From NCBI GenBank assembly GCA_946406115.1, contig OX291555.1, forward strand, positions 14,340,001 to 14,404,000: a stretch of DNA of 64,000 bases. Direction: 5' to 3'. Positions 35,145 through 44,875 of the stretch are shown in pieces. Within the stretch, counting starts at the first letter, position 1; each line of letters starts with the position of its first letter. Both the position numbers and the translations under genes were made by a program. The DNA comes from Apoda limacodes. Lineage: Eukaryota; Arthropoda; Insecta; Lepidoptera; Limacodidae. The notes beneath the pieces are model-generated. The model did no database searches, was not told the DNA's origin, and worked only from the letters and a program-made list of their open reading frames with translations.

Positions 35145-35695
35145 AGTGAAAACTTCTATAGCGGCGTTGTGCACTTTTTTTAGTATGGGTAAAAAATGTT
35201 AAACTCGCGTCAGGTCACGTGTCCTGATCGAAAATACATTCATAAGACGGAACTCGAGTCAGATTTATTTACATTAGGTTAGTTTTTGAAATGGGTAAAA
35301 AATTATAAACTCGCGTCAGACTGATCGTCAGACGGAAACCCTAATGCCATCCCATAAAATTTCGCAAGACGGAAACCATAATGCCACGCCTATTATAATT
35401 TTTATTATTAGTATGTGGCGAATTTGAGTAGTACAGGGAGGTTGGATATGGAATTTTAATTCAATGACAGATTGAGATGTCAAATATACTACGTCAAAAA
35501 AGTACATAAACAAACATTATTATTTCTTGACAATGTCAAAGACATGTGACATATTTGAGTGTTAAGCGCGAATAGTGTATTAAGGACATTGGTTCTGTAC
35601 AATTAAATATGATGTATGAGATGTCTTGTAACATATTTGAATGTTAAGCCCGAATAAAGGTTTTCACTTCTGCCGGCACTCCCGGAATGACACTC
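35137..35695 (+). repeat. MITE M1, intact-looking copy
   Basis: Left end GAAGTGAAAACTTCTATAGC, right end GGTTTTCACTTCTGCCGG: the GAAGTGAAAAC motif is inverted at the two ends. The interior has GCGGCGTTGTGCACTTTTTT, two ATTTTTTACCC-type blocks in reverse and TAATGCCACGCCTATTATAA. A diverged ~83-bp direct repeat (ACATATTTGARTGTTAAG) occurs near the right end. There is no coding capacity. The other copy is at 15111-15732, in the opposite orientation. Confidence 0.6.
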
Positions 35696-35714
35696 GTTTT
35701 TTTTATCTTTTCGA

Positions 35715-35770
35715 CCACCCAATCTTTCAAGAAGTTTAAGGCGGGCGGAGCCGCTAGCAAAATCGAGTAA
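35715..35770 (-). repeat. family B repeat, 5' head only
   Basis: The minus strand reads CGATTTTGCTAGCGGCTCCG followed by CCCGCCTTAAACTTCTTG. The first part matches the B head at 20668; the rest does not, so only about 30 bp are secure. Confidence 0.45.
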
Positions 35771-35949
35771 TTTATATTTTGACAACAAAATTTATATTTT
35801 TAATATGTTAATCCATGTTAAGCCATCTTCCTTGTTATCAGATAGGCTGTTATGAATATGTTTTGAATCCTGAAAACCTTTTAAGTTTACGGGCAGTGCG
35901 ACGGATTTATTCAAATCAATGTTATATAACAAGTAACTTTATTTACTAG

Positions 35950-36530
35950 TTTCCTACATATAACTATTATTAACAAGAAAAATACATGTATTCACGAAAA
36001 TGGTGATAATTATAATACAAAGTAATTACTCACACACGACGAAGATTCATGAAAAACTACAAGAGTATCTATTTATCATTCACTCGCGAATATGTTGCTA
36101 TAACGCTCCCGGTCGCATGAACGGACGGACAGATAAGATTTACGTCCGCGCGCGTGTTGCGTTTGCGGACAAAAAATGAAGTCGTTTGTCCGACAATTGC
36201 GAGTGCGTATGGTTTCCCCACTCTTTATTCTACAGTTTGAACTCTTTACAAACTATTCCTTAAAAGTTTTGATTTAAATTTGAAATGTGACGTTATTTAT
36301 CTTCATTAGTCTGAAAGTCGGGATTTTATTTTAATTGATTTGGTGACAGTTTTTTACTGTTAGCAATTAATTTAGTTGCTGCTGGAGCAATGCGTCTTGC
36401 TCGTTACATTTTCTTAGAAATTTTTAGGTCAAATATATTTTATTTCTCGTTACGTACTCTATCTTGCGCTGTCATAGCTATTTTAAAAGTAGATTGAAAG
36501 CATATAAAATACAATAAATAGTTGAATACA
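35950..36530 (-). repeat. unclassified repeat R2, arm 2
   Basis: Reverse complement of the 16410-17030 repeat over more than 500 bp. Block examples on the minus strand are TTTGTCCGCAAACGCAACAC, CATGCGACCGGGAGCG, TATTCGCGAGTGAATGATAA and CACACACGACG on plus. This arm lacks about 40 bp present in arm 1. No frame is shared by the two arms. Confidence 0.6.
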
Positions 36531-36654
36531 ATTAGCAACTGTTTGTCAGTTTTATTATTGCTGTTTGACTTCCAAGTTAATTGTTTAAGCGACAGGTAAT
36601 ATGAGTTATGTTTTTTTTGTATGTAATTAATTTATTAAACTTATAAGTAATTAT

Positions 36655-37084
36655 TAGGGTTCCGTACCCAAAGGGTAATTAGCGGAACCCTATTACTAAG
36701 ATTTCGCTGTCCGTCCGTCCGTCTGTCACCAGGCTGTATCTCATGAACCGTGATAGTTAGACAGTTAAAATTTTCACTGAAAATGTATTTTGTTGCCGCT
36801 ATAACAACAAATAATTAAAAACAGAATAAAATGAATATTTAAAAGCGGCTCCCATACAACAAACATGATCTTTTTGCTTGATATTGATAATGGCAACAGG
36901 TAGACGCTAAAAATATTTACAGAATTCAGTTACATATTCACTTTAAAAGTATATAATCAAATTAAATAAAACAAATATTTAAGGGGGGCTCCCATACAAC
37001 AAACGTGATTTTTTGCCGTTTTTATGGATAATGGAACAAAACCCTTCGTACGCGAGTCCGACTCGCGCTTGGCCGATTTTTTTT
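36655..37084 (-). repeat. dispersed element F1, copy 4
   Basis: Plus strand begins AGGGTTCCGTACCCAAAGGG, then GTCCGTCCGTCCGTCTGTCA. It ends GTCCGACTCGCGCTTGGCC followed by a T run. Full-length, reverse orientation relative to copies 1-3. Confidence 0.8.
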
Positions 37085-37504
37085 TTAAATCCGCAACAAA
37101 AGAGGACTAATTAAATAAAAAAATTATATATAAATTCCAATATAAGGCATGATGCTGTATATAAACTAAAACTGTTTAGACAATCAATTCCTTAATAATG
37201 GAACAAATTTTTTTACTTCTCCAAGAAAATTTTATAAGAACCCTTAAGACACTTCCCAAGTCCGTTCATTCTCGAGTTTTGTTTGTCTCCGTGTCAATCG
37301 GGATCAATTTCGTGCGTAAACAAACGTACGGACAGTGAGCCCTGAAATCCGTTTACCGTTTGTTTACTTGTTTCCCTTTTATGTACATTCCGAACCGCAA
37401 ACACTTCACGAAACCTTATCTACTAAAACGAGTTTTATCTTTTTTTTAAAAAATTGTAGTCAATTTTTTTTTTTCCAATTTATTATTAACAACAGTTTAT
37501 TTAA
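37085..37504. other. no recognisable feature
   Basis: AT-rich with T runs near 37440 and 37465. The 63-codon frame at 37335 is unconvincing. Confidence 0.45.
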
Positions 37505-37880
37505 GACCATCCCTGCGGTCTACTAGCGCCGCCATTGGGTATTTTTTATTTACTTCTCGTAGAAAGAGCATTACAAAAATTTGATTGAATGAATTATAAA
37601 ACTAGTGATAAGCTATTTTTAGAACGTTTTGTACTGTTTCTATAATATATTTCTAAGTAGCAGATAACATATCATCTATAAATATGCACATGTCTACAAC
37701 TTGTCTGTCTGTCCTAATTTCTTTTACGGGGACTTAAGGACCCTCTTGCAGCCCACTAGCGCCGCCATTAGATATCCTCAATTTTCTCTTCGTAGAAAAC
37801 GAATTTCTAAAATACAAATGTTGTAATTACAAGACTAGTCATAAGCTATTTTTAGACGGTTTTTACATAAAACTGGCCGT
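37505..37880. repeat. diverged tandem duplication, 233-bp offset
   Basis: CTAGCGCCGCCATT occurs at 37523 and 37756. Both copies continue with TTCTC/TTCGTAGAAA, AAGACTAGTCATAAGCTATT (copy 2) or AAAACTAGTGATAAGCTATT (copy 1), and TTTTTAGA(A/C)(C/G)G. About 130 bp of each 233-bp unit are alignable. Confidence 0.6.
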
Positions 37881-38274
37881 TTTTAGCAAAAATTGCCAAC
37901 TACAACTCAAAGATATTATTTAGAAACTACATAAAATGCTGCTATATGCCTCTTAAGGGAGCCCTAAATTACATTGATTTAAACTTAAGAGCACATAAAA
38001 AAGGGACAAGTTTTAACTCAAAATATGAACAAAATTGTACGACCTTTATGAAGTAGGTATGATCCTTCATTTGCACTTGCACATAAATGTATTTAAAGCA
38101 CTACTTCCGTGTTTAATTAACTTAAAGTCTAAAAAGGCAAAAGCTGCGTTTTTACAATAGGTTTATTTCAGCCGAATAACGACAACCATAGAGTGCTGCC
38201 AGAAACAAAACAATTTGCATACGGAACCTAGCGTTTCGTGCGTAAGGCGCGGCCCCGATAGTAACGGTACAAAA
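37881..38274. other. no recognisable feature
   Basis: AT-rich; nothing recognised. Confidence 0.45.
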
Positions 38275-38630
38275 GACTGACCGTTCTACATCTATAAAAA
38301 ATTTAAAAAGACTATCCTTTATCTGTAAAAGAATATGCTGAGCCGATTGTACTACGTCTGTGAATAAATATGCTGACTGCCGTACATTGTAAATGGATAT
38401 GCTAGATGTTGTTCATGCAGACATCTATAAAATAAATATACTGATTTTTCTTTTAATGCAAAGTCCAAATGGCTTATAACGAAAAGCTATGCTGGCTGTT
38501 TTAAATCTGCAGATATGCTATATGTCATACATTTAGATATGGGTGCTAACTGTTCTACATCTAAAAAATAAATATACTGATTGTTCTTTCAATGTAAATT
38601 CCAAATGGCTTATAACGAAAAGCTTCAGTG
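38275..38630. repeat. higher-order minisatellite, 136-bp period
   Basis: Words such as AAATATGCTGA and TACATCTGTAAA recur. A block containing AATAAATATACTGATT and CCAAATGGCTTATAACGAAA is present twice, at 38421-38490 and 38557-38626, offset 136 bp. Earlier units are more diverged. Confidence 0.55.
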
Positions 38631-39336
38631 TAGATTTTGAGAACCTTATAAATTATACAGATGTGGAACAACGAAAAAAAAAATAACCTTTAAGGTGAAG
38701 TCATTTTTATTAAATTTAGTTAAGATTTGAAATAACAAAGTGGAGAATACGATACCCCAATTTTGATGATTGTGACTAAGCAAAATCAGCCTGAGGTGCA
38801 GTTGTCCCTATCGCACATCGGTATTTTGGACCGGGTCCTAGCGCGACAGGAAATAATTTTTCAAATACCTATTTCTGCATTCCCTTGGTATACAAAAATA
38901 GATATAATGATATTTACTTTTAAAACAATTTGTTCCACCATCAATTCAAAATCCTTACACCATATGTTTGGCATTTTTGTTTCTTTAAAGTCGCGTAAGA
39001 TCCCATTACAAAGAAATAGAACTGCTGCCAAAAAGGAAAGTAATCTGGGAAATATTGTAGCAAAGTTTAATTCGTATAACTGTTAACTTCTTCAATGTAG
39101 TCGTATCAGAGAATCAGGACTCGGCGAAAGCCAAAGAAAAGAGTTTGCATGAGTTACACGACTTTGTACAGAAGGCGGCGGCGACAATTTAAACTTTGAT
39201 CGACTTTTTCGAACAGCAGGTATACGTCTTAACTAAATTAAATAGCAACTGAATTTAACCGATCGGGTCTGTGATTTGAAAGTTATTTTAGAAAATAAAT
39301 ATAAAAAATTAGTTAGGTTTCAAGTACCGCACGAGC
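38631..39336. other. 107-codon frame without recognisable content
   Basis: The plus frame 38763-39086 (starts MMIVTKQNQPEVQLSLSHIG) is the longest unexplained frame of the region. It has no domain, signal peptide or repeat that I recognise, lies just downstream of a minisatellite, and is near the length expected by chance. I do not call it a gene. Confidence 0.35.
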
Positions 39337-39630
39337 AACTTCTCTTAATATTTTTTTTATATTTGAGAATATATACATGAAGATTATTATCGTAACGTAA
39401 GTAACGATTGATATGGTTACGAGACAAATTGGTCCGTTGGTTCTTGAGATATCGAGGAGCAAAAAAAAGTTAACTTACATACATACATACTTACACACGC
39501 ACACACACAAGACAGACATCAGTCTGAAAATGATGGCAAACGATTCTCCAGGTCTCTAAACGTAAAGAAAACGCAAATTTAGCGATTTCGATTTTCGGAC
39601 CTACTATAATAACTCCCCTTAAGAGAAGTT
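39337..39630 (+). repeat. 294-bp non-autonomous element with 12-bp perfect terminal inverted repeats
   Basis: AACTTCTCTTAA (39337-39348) and TTAAGAGAAGTT (39619-39630) are exact inverted ends. The interior has GAGATATCGAGGAGCAAAA, a (CATA)n/(CA)n stretch at 39477-39510, GACAGACATCAGTCTGAAAA and GATTTTCGGACCTACTATAA. I recognise this body as a common lepidopteran repeat. Its 3' end is itself a near-palindrome (AACTCCCCTTAAGAGAAGTT), so a hairpin-ended element is an alternative to a TIR transposon. No target duplication is evident. Confidence 0.6.
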
Positions 39631-40180
39631 AAAAAACCATTACATCAACTAAAGCAGGGGAGTACTATGTTTGTTACCTAAAAATTAAAAAAAAAACCCT
39701 TTATCTGTAAAACGCTCACTCCACGCGTGACAAGTTAAGAACTATTGGATTTTGGTAAATACTGTAGTACTTTTATTTTCTTTTAAATAATTTTATCATT
39801 AAGAAAACCGCTTTCTGTAAGTATTCATTGGACGCGGCTCGGAGTGTACAGTGTAGCCAATGGAAACCAAATATCTCCGAAGCGTGACACAGAACAGTTG
39901 TTTGTTTGTATAGTCAAAAGCTATTGATTTTCAGGGTTTGTTCGTGCACAAAAACTTCGAATAATATAGCGGTCACAAAGGATCCTACCCATTGTTGCCA
40001 TTTCAATTTTACCTCAAAAAACCTGAAATGTCTACGTTTTTTACAGAAAAAATCATTTTTTCGTTAACCCATTAAGTACACCATTTTGCATATCCGTATG
40101 CGAGAATTTTAATTATTTGTGTACGAATTTACTAGTCATCACGCAATACGGGTTTCACTGCAACACGGGTTGTGTGACGC
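39631..40180. other. no recognisable feature
   Basis: AT-rich; no gene was identified. Confidence 0.45.
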
Positions 40181-40198
40181 GGTCCCAGGTTGGGCGCC
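40181..40198 (-). other. LTR-retrotransposon primer-binding site (tRNA-Lys type)
   Basis: The minus strand reads TGGCGCCCAACCTGGGAC, 16 of 18 to the tRNA-Lys complement. The preceding sequence ends GAAGCAGCGGCG and differs from the LTR ends at 40640 and 46445, so it may belong to another family. Confidence 0.5.
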
Positions 40199-40294
40199 AA
40201 CGCCGCTGCTTCATTTTCATAAATTTCGCTGTCGCGAATTCGAAAGTAGAGTAAGTAACTTATAAAAGCTCACACACTAAGTACCTAACGGTTC

Positions 40295-40494
40295 CATGAG
40301 AAAGCAAGGTGGTTAATATAGAGCCTACAATGTTTAACGCTTAAAACAGATATTTAACACAGGTCCTTTGCAATTTTTCCGAGTAAGTATGCTGAACTTA
40401 CTTGATGGCTACAGCATTTTTGATAGCTGTTTTAAGCAGTAAAAATTGCAGGCTCTACCTTAACCACCTTGCTAACTCCCTTTTTCTCAGTGTT
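40295..40494. repeat. 200-bp foldback element with ~50-bp imperfect arms
   Basis: Left arm 40304-40352 (GCAAGGTGGTTAATATAGAG...) pairs with right arm 40423-40472 (...CTCTACCTTAACCACCTTGC) at roughly 42 of 50 positions. GAGAAA/TTTCTC extends the pairing outward across a small gap. The spacer holds its own hairpin AGTAAGT/ACTTACT. It is AT-rich and non-coding: a MITE of foldback type or a structured RNA. Confidence 0.6.
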
Positions 40495-40621
40495 GGGTTA
40501 ACTTTAAACACAAAAAGAAAGACTTAAAAGCAGATTACTAAATTCTAACATACAAACAAAAATAGTCCTCTAATATTTTTTACTGTGAGTAAAGTAAAAA
40601 GCAATTCGACAAAAATTCTCG

Positions 40622-40720
40622 CACTGTCACACGTTGGGCGCCAATACATCTCGCGATACAATAATTAAACGTCACGCGCTTGGCAGCCAAGTGGAAATGT
40701 GCTACGAAATGAAATTGGAT
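40622..40720 (-). repeat. LTR 3' end plus primer-binding site
   Basis: The minus strand reads GCACATTTCCACTTGGCTGC, GTGACGTTTAATTATTGTAT and then TGGCGCCCAACGTGTGAC, the last being 16 of 18 to a tRNA-Lys complement. The same arrangement occurs at 46425-46510, so the shared ~70 bp before the site is the end of an LTR. No internal retrotransposon sequence follows. Confidence 0.55.
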
Positions 40721-41631
40721 CCAAATTTAATCGTTACATTTGAATGAGCTCATTTAAATTGCTTAATCCGTTAAAGCAATTTACAGGTTCATTTAAAAAT
40801 GGCGGTAAGCTTTGCGTAATGTTGCAGAAATAAAATGAAATTGTTTAAAATTTTGCTATCGCATAATTTTTTTTATTAAAATAAATTTGTATCACGATTT
40901 AATTGTTTGAAGTAATTTAAATAGCGTTCAAGAAAGCAATATATAGTTTTATTGTAAAATGGTTAAATGGCGGAGGCTTAACGTTATATTACGTTATTGT
41001 AGAAATAAAACATAATCGGATAAAATATTGTGATAGCGTAGTTTCTATTTAGTAAGGATAAAAGAAAAATTGAATTGAATAGAAAAATGCAAAGTAAAAT
41101 ATTAGCTGTTTAAGACAAAAGAGCATAGGAATTTTATTACTTATCAATCAGTGTACTAAAAGCAATTATTTTTTACCCGCGTCCTTTATTTTTATGTCAA
41201 TATTATTATTACAATACTATATTAAATGCAGGTACTTAAAACCCCAATTATTTTTTATATCTAATAAAAGTTATATATTTATAAGAATGTTACATTTCAT
41301 TTCTTCCTCGGCCGTCCTTGGGGGGGGGCGATCGCCCCTGTAACTCTACTATATATTGGGTATATGCTAGATCGCGTATACGCCGTTTTTGAGCAAAATT
41401 TTGTGACTAAACCTGTAGTTTTGGATCTAAAAAAAGGAGTGAAAAATAGTAGATTATACAACAAGTGTAAAGAGAGGGAATTTAATTCGAGGGATACAAG
41501 GATCGAGAAATTTTTTTTTTTCACGAGTTGTGTACTCTACTTTTCACCATTGACAAATAAATAGAAGTATAGTATTAATAGCTATCATTTTATATTATAA
41601 TAAGTAATAAGAGAACAAAGGATTAGATATT
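40721..41631. other. possible remains of the LTR and of the Crypton-like element's 3' side
   Basis: Upstream LTR sequence of 40622-40720 presumably extends into 40721-40850, but I cannot define its edge. GGGGCGATCGCCCC (41325-41338) is a perfect 14-bp palindrome after a G run. Overlapping frames of 75 (minus) and 66 codons (plus) at 41297-41564 have no domain I recognise. Confidence 0.35.
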
Positions 41632-41969
41632 TTATAATTTATAGGTAGTGAAATTAGAACAGTTTAGCTTTGAGTAGCTTGCAATGTCAATGTTGTGTTT
41701 GATTCTCACTGTAGCTTTTAGCATAGAGTATATACTCCACAGTGAAGGTGGCTTCTTATTTTTAGCTAATTCGTTGAAATACTTTAGAAAAACATTCTCT
41801 GAGAATGATTTGGCGCCTTTAAAATTTTTCCATTCGCAGAACAAATTGTATGTTTTTAGGTATATATATCTCGAGATTTTGGCGGCAACAAATTATCTAT
41901 TATAAACGCTGCTTCAGTATGAAATGATTCCGGATTTGGTATCTCATTCTCATCACTGGAAGAACTTAT
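41632..41969 (-). pseudogene. Crypton-like tyrosine-recombinase relic (N-terminus and core-binding domain)
   Basis: From 41969 leftward the frame encodes ISSSSDENEIPNPESFHTEA, then IIDNLLPPKSRDIYT. After a one-base frameshift (near 41865) it continues TYNLFCEWKNFKGAKSFSEN, FLKYFNELAKNKKPPSLWS, IYSMLKATVRIKHNIDIASY and SKL. The W..F...KG block, the FL.YF.EL stretch and the LWS.YSMLK...R..HN.DI block are what I know of the SAM-like core-binding domain of insect Crypton recombinases. The catalytic R...HxxR...Y domain is missing: similarity stops near 41665. The presumed initiator is ATA, consistent with a mutated ATG. Dead copy; family name from memory. Confidence 0.6.
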
Positions 41970-42059
41970 TTTGTTTTAATTAATGTAATATGTTATTCAC
42001 ATAAAATAACCACGGAAACAGATAAAAAAGAACTAAAATTGGCGGGAGTTTTTTTTTTA

Positions 42060-42180
42060 AAATTTAGCCAGACAGTAGAGTAAGGTACTTTCAGCGCGTT
42101 TTATTCGCCTTTTCACATTATTCTTGCTTGATCAAAATCATTTTATTCACTCAGTGAATAAAAGAGCGTTTTATTCAATA
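42060..42180. repeat. GAATAAAACGC motif cluster with 23-nt palindrome
   Basis: GCGTTTTATTC occurs at about 42098 and 42167. Between them TTTTATTCACT/AGTGAATAAAA (42141-42163) is a perfect 11-bp inverted pair around one C. The cluster lies about 130 bp upstream, in minus-strand sense, of the Crypton-like relic and could be its terminal or promoter region. Confidence 0.5.
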
Positions 42181-42964
42181 ATTACCCCTATAATTTTATT
42201 ATCTTATTATTTAAATAAAATTTGAATTACGATTTTAATAGAATTCTTGGAGCTATTGGAGGATTTAATATTAAATTATATTAAAATTAATAATTTTAAT
42301 TATTATTTAAAATAATTAATGGTTGTTATTTAGTGCATTGACTCTAGTTGTAGGAATAGTAAAAAAAAATTACTACAACGTTAAGCGTTTCATACAAAAA
42401 ATTTATTAACATAGTTTCAATGCGACATATGGTATACGGTATACTTGAGAAGTATAAGAAATATATCTCATAGTAATGTATATGATATTGTATAATGATT
42501 AAAAATACATTTACATGCACATCAATAGTATTACAGAGCTAAGCCTTCTGACCTATATAGCTCTTTTAAGACACAAATACAGCAAAGATACATAAAACAT
42601 GACAAAGTTTATTTAGTTCAAACAAAAAACATGACGGATATCGTGTTGACCGATTGCCCCGAAGAGACACGTACGTATTGTTTATTTAGTATACATATTT
42701 TCTTTATCCGTTAAAGTCCAATGTATAGCTAGCAGCAAATCATCAAACGTCAAAAAGGCCGAATAACTTGAGATAATATGTATGAGAGATCCCAGAAAAA
42801 CAGTTGTTGTGGGATCACATTTACTGGAGGAAATAACACGATTAATAGTTCAGCACAAAGGAAACGAATCGTGAGGAAAACGAGTCGGCATGACGAATGG
42901 ATCGTTACGACCGACTGGCGCCAATACGTACACACGTACATATATAATCCATATAAATCCATAC
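42181..42964. other. no recognisable feature
   Basis: AT-rich. Complementary frames of 70 and 79 codons (42750-43017) lie partly in the family B fragment and have no recognisable domain. Confidence 0.4.
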
Positions 42965-43240
42965 ATCCATATAAATATTATAAATGCGAAAGTAACTCTG
43001 TGTGTTTGTCTGTATAAAGATAAAATTTGGCATGAAATTAGTTTCGAGTCCCGAGAAAGGACATAGGCTACTTGAAAACGTCAAATGTGAGACGGTTTTT
43101 TTTTATTTAATAGTTAAGGAGTTGTCGTTGAACTGGCATGGAGATAGTCCATGGGAAGGACGTAGATTATTTGAAAACTTCAAGCGTGAGTCGGATTTTT
43201 TCTGTAATTGAGAAGTTGCCGTTATAATCCTACACCGATA
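42965..43240 (-). repeat. family B-related repeat with internal duplication
   Basis: ATATTATAAATGCGAAAGTA, ATTTGGCATGAAATTAGTTT and CGAGTCCCGAGAAAGGACAT mark the reverse-orientation head of this class. A unit containing TTTGAAAACTTCAAGCGTGA (43162) repeats an earlier CTTGAAAACGTCAAATGTGA (43073), an internal duplication. Confidence 0.5.
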
Positions 43241-43303
43241 GCCAAATTTAGCTTTAAATTAAAAAGCTAGTAACAAAATAAGTCAAGTTAGGTTTTTTTA
43301 TAT

Positions 43304-43690
43304 TTCAGAATACCGATTTCAGCTCAAATGGCGCCCAATTCGTTTTCGGAATACTTATATTCAATGCCTTCTGTATAAAGTTCTGTTCAATCCATCAGCG
43401 CCATCATACTTAAAAGAGCGCTTCCAATTTCTGGACATCAACTTTCCACAAACTTGTTGTTAAAAATCCCTACACATGTTACGAAATATTACAACGATTC
43501 TTATACAGACGCAATCAAACTGTGGAACGCTCTGCCCTTGGGTATAAGACATGCGCAAACTTTATCACAAATAAAAAAAAAATCATTCTCATTTCCTTAA
43601 TTAAATCCAATAATGTATTTATTAGTATATATTATTAAAAAATTAAAATAAATATTTATTTATGTTGTATGTATTTATTAAATGTAATAT
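43304..43690 (+). pseudogene. CR1/jockey-group LINE fragment (C1), reverse-transcriptase C-terminus
   Basis: Encodes FQLKWRPIRFRNTYIQCLLY, KVLFNPSAPSYLKERFQFLD and, after a frameshift, YYNDSYTDAIKLWNALPLGI with RHAQTLSQIKKK. These align with LKWLPIRLRRNAHVLFLLYN and VRLWNALPLEIKRAK of the minus-strand C1 relic at 2945-4010. It ends in an AT-rich 3' UTR with TCCTTAATTAAATCCAATAA, shared with 61525-61605. Strongly 5'-truncated, at least one frameshift. Confidence 0.75.
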
Positions 43691-44222
43691 GACTCAAACT
43701 CTAACTTTCTTAATCAAATAGACTTTTAAACAGCACTTTTCAATTGTCTAACTATTTTGGCTGTTTGAGTTTCGGTCCTGACATTTTGGCGTGCTTTATA
43801 TTCTATAAATATATCAATCTAGCTTATTTTTTTCAAAATAAGTCAGTCTAAAATCTGTCAAATACAATTTATTTCATTCAAATCTAACCAATAGTTTTGA
43901 TACTAGTGCGAGTTGAACTGAGCGGCTCCCGCGCGACACCTCATTGTGCACACCCCCGAAATCTATGACGTCGTAGCGGGAGTTGCAGGGAAGGACAAAC
44001 ATATATATTTGTAAACTTTTAAAGTTTACAAATTTAAATCGATCTTCACAAACATTAAACTAAAACTTCAGGAGTAAAAAGCTCGCAAAAGTACATGATT
44101 TTCGTGTCGCAATTTTTCTAGAATGTCCGTTGGTACGAAGAGTACGTTCATTGAATTCACGTCAAAATTTGGTATAAAAGAGAGATTTCAATGTGACTTC
44201 GTCAGAATGACTATAGTTTATT
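43691..44222. other. no recognisable feature
   Basis: Mixed composition with a short GC-rich patch at 43915-43990. No gene was recognised. Confidence 0.4.
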
Positions 44223-44511
44223 GGGGTTCCGTACCCAAAGGGTAAAAAACGGAACCCTATTACTAAGACTCCGCTGTCCGTCTGTCCGTTCGTCTGTCAC
44301 CAGGCTATATCTCATGAACCCTGAAAGTTAGACAGTTGAAATTTTCATATAAGATGTATTTCTGTTGCCGCTATAACACAAAGTACTAAAAAACAAAATA
44401 AAATAAATATTTAAGGGTGCTCCCATACAATAAACGTTTTTTTTTTTTGCCGTTTTATAGTAACGGTACGGAACCCTTCGTGCGCGAGTCCGACTCGCAC
44501 TTCGCCGATAT
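44223..44511 (-). repeat. dispersed element F1, copy 5 (internally deleted)
   Basis: Plus strand GGGGTTCCGTACCCAAAGGG through GTCCGTCTGTCCGTTCGTCT to CGTGCGCGAGTCCGACTCGC. The central ~130 bp of full copies is missing, so only one of the two GGGNGCTCCCATACAA blocks is present. Confidence 0.8.
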
Positions 44512-44774
44512 TTATATCACCATCAGCCGATTTAAAGCAAAAGACTTCTTTGTCATGAAATTTCAAATACAATACGAAACAAAAAAATCTTGCTGACAAT
44601 TTCGTTTTAAAACTCAACATGACAATCAGAAAAATAAATCATTAATATCTTTAAGCCAGGATAATCATAAGCATTGATTAATTACCTTTAAATGTAGGTA
44701 ATTAATTTACTAAACCATTTAATTTGACTTGTATTTCAAATTTAATATCCAAAATATAACCGTTTAAACCTACC
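44512..44774. other. no recognisable feature
   Basis: AT-rich; nothing recognised. Confidence 0.4.
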
Positions 44775-44875
44775 GACAAATGCTTTAAATTTCACAATTC
44801 AACACAAAAGAGTTGAACGCGAAACTTAAATGGATCAAAGAAAACCAACATCTTCCAGTGTAATTCCTAAGACGA
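44775..44875 (+). repeat. repeat Y, short third copy
   Basis: AATTTCACAATTCAACACAA, AGTTGAACGCGAAACTTAAA and TGGATCAAAGAAAACCAAC match, in plus sense, the minus-strand Y sequences. The peptide is TKELNAKLKWIKEN against TKELNGKLKWIAEN at 27916-28143. It shows that Y is dispersed. Confidence 0.6.

Noticed and set aside
38763..39086. 107-codon open frame
   Set aside because: No domain, no homology I recognise and no codon pattern distinguishing it; near chance length for this much DNA.
39477..39510. CATA/CA tract as an independent microsatellite
   Set aside because: It lies within the 294-bp TIR element and is part of that repeat's usual body.
41325..41338. GGGGCGATCGCCCC palindrome as a regulatory site
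   Set aside because: A 14-bp GC palindrome next to a G run; no context supports a function.
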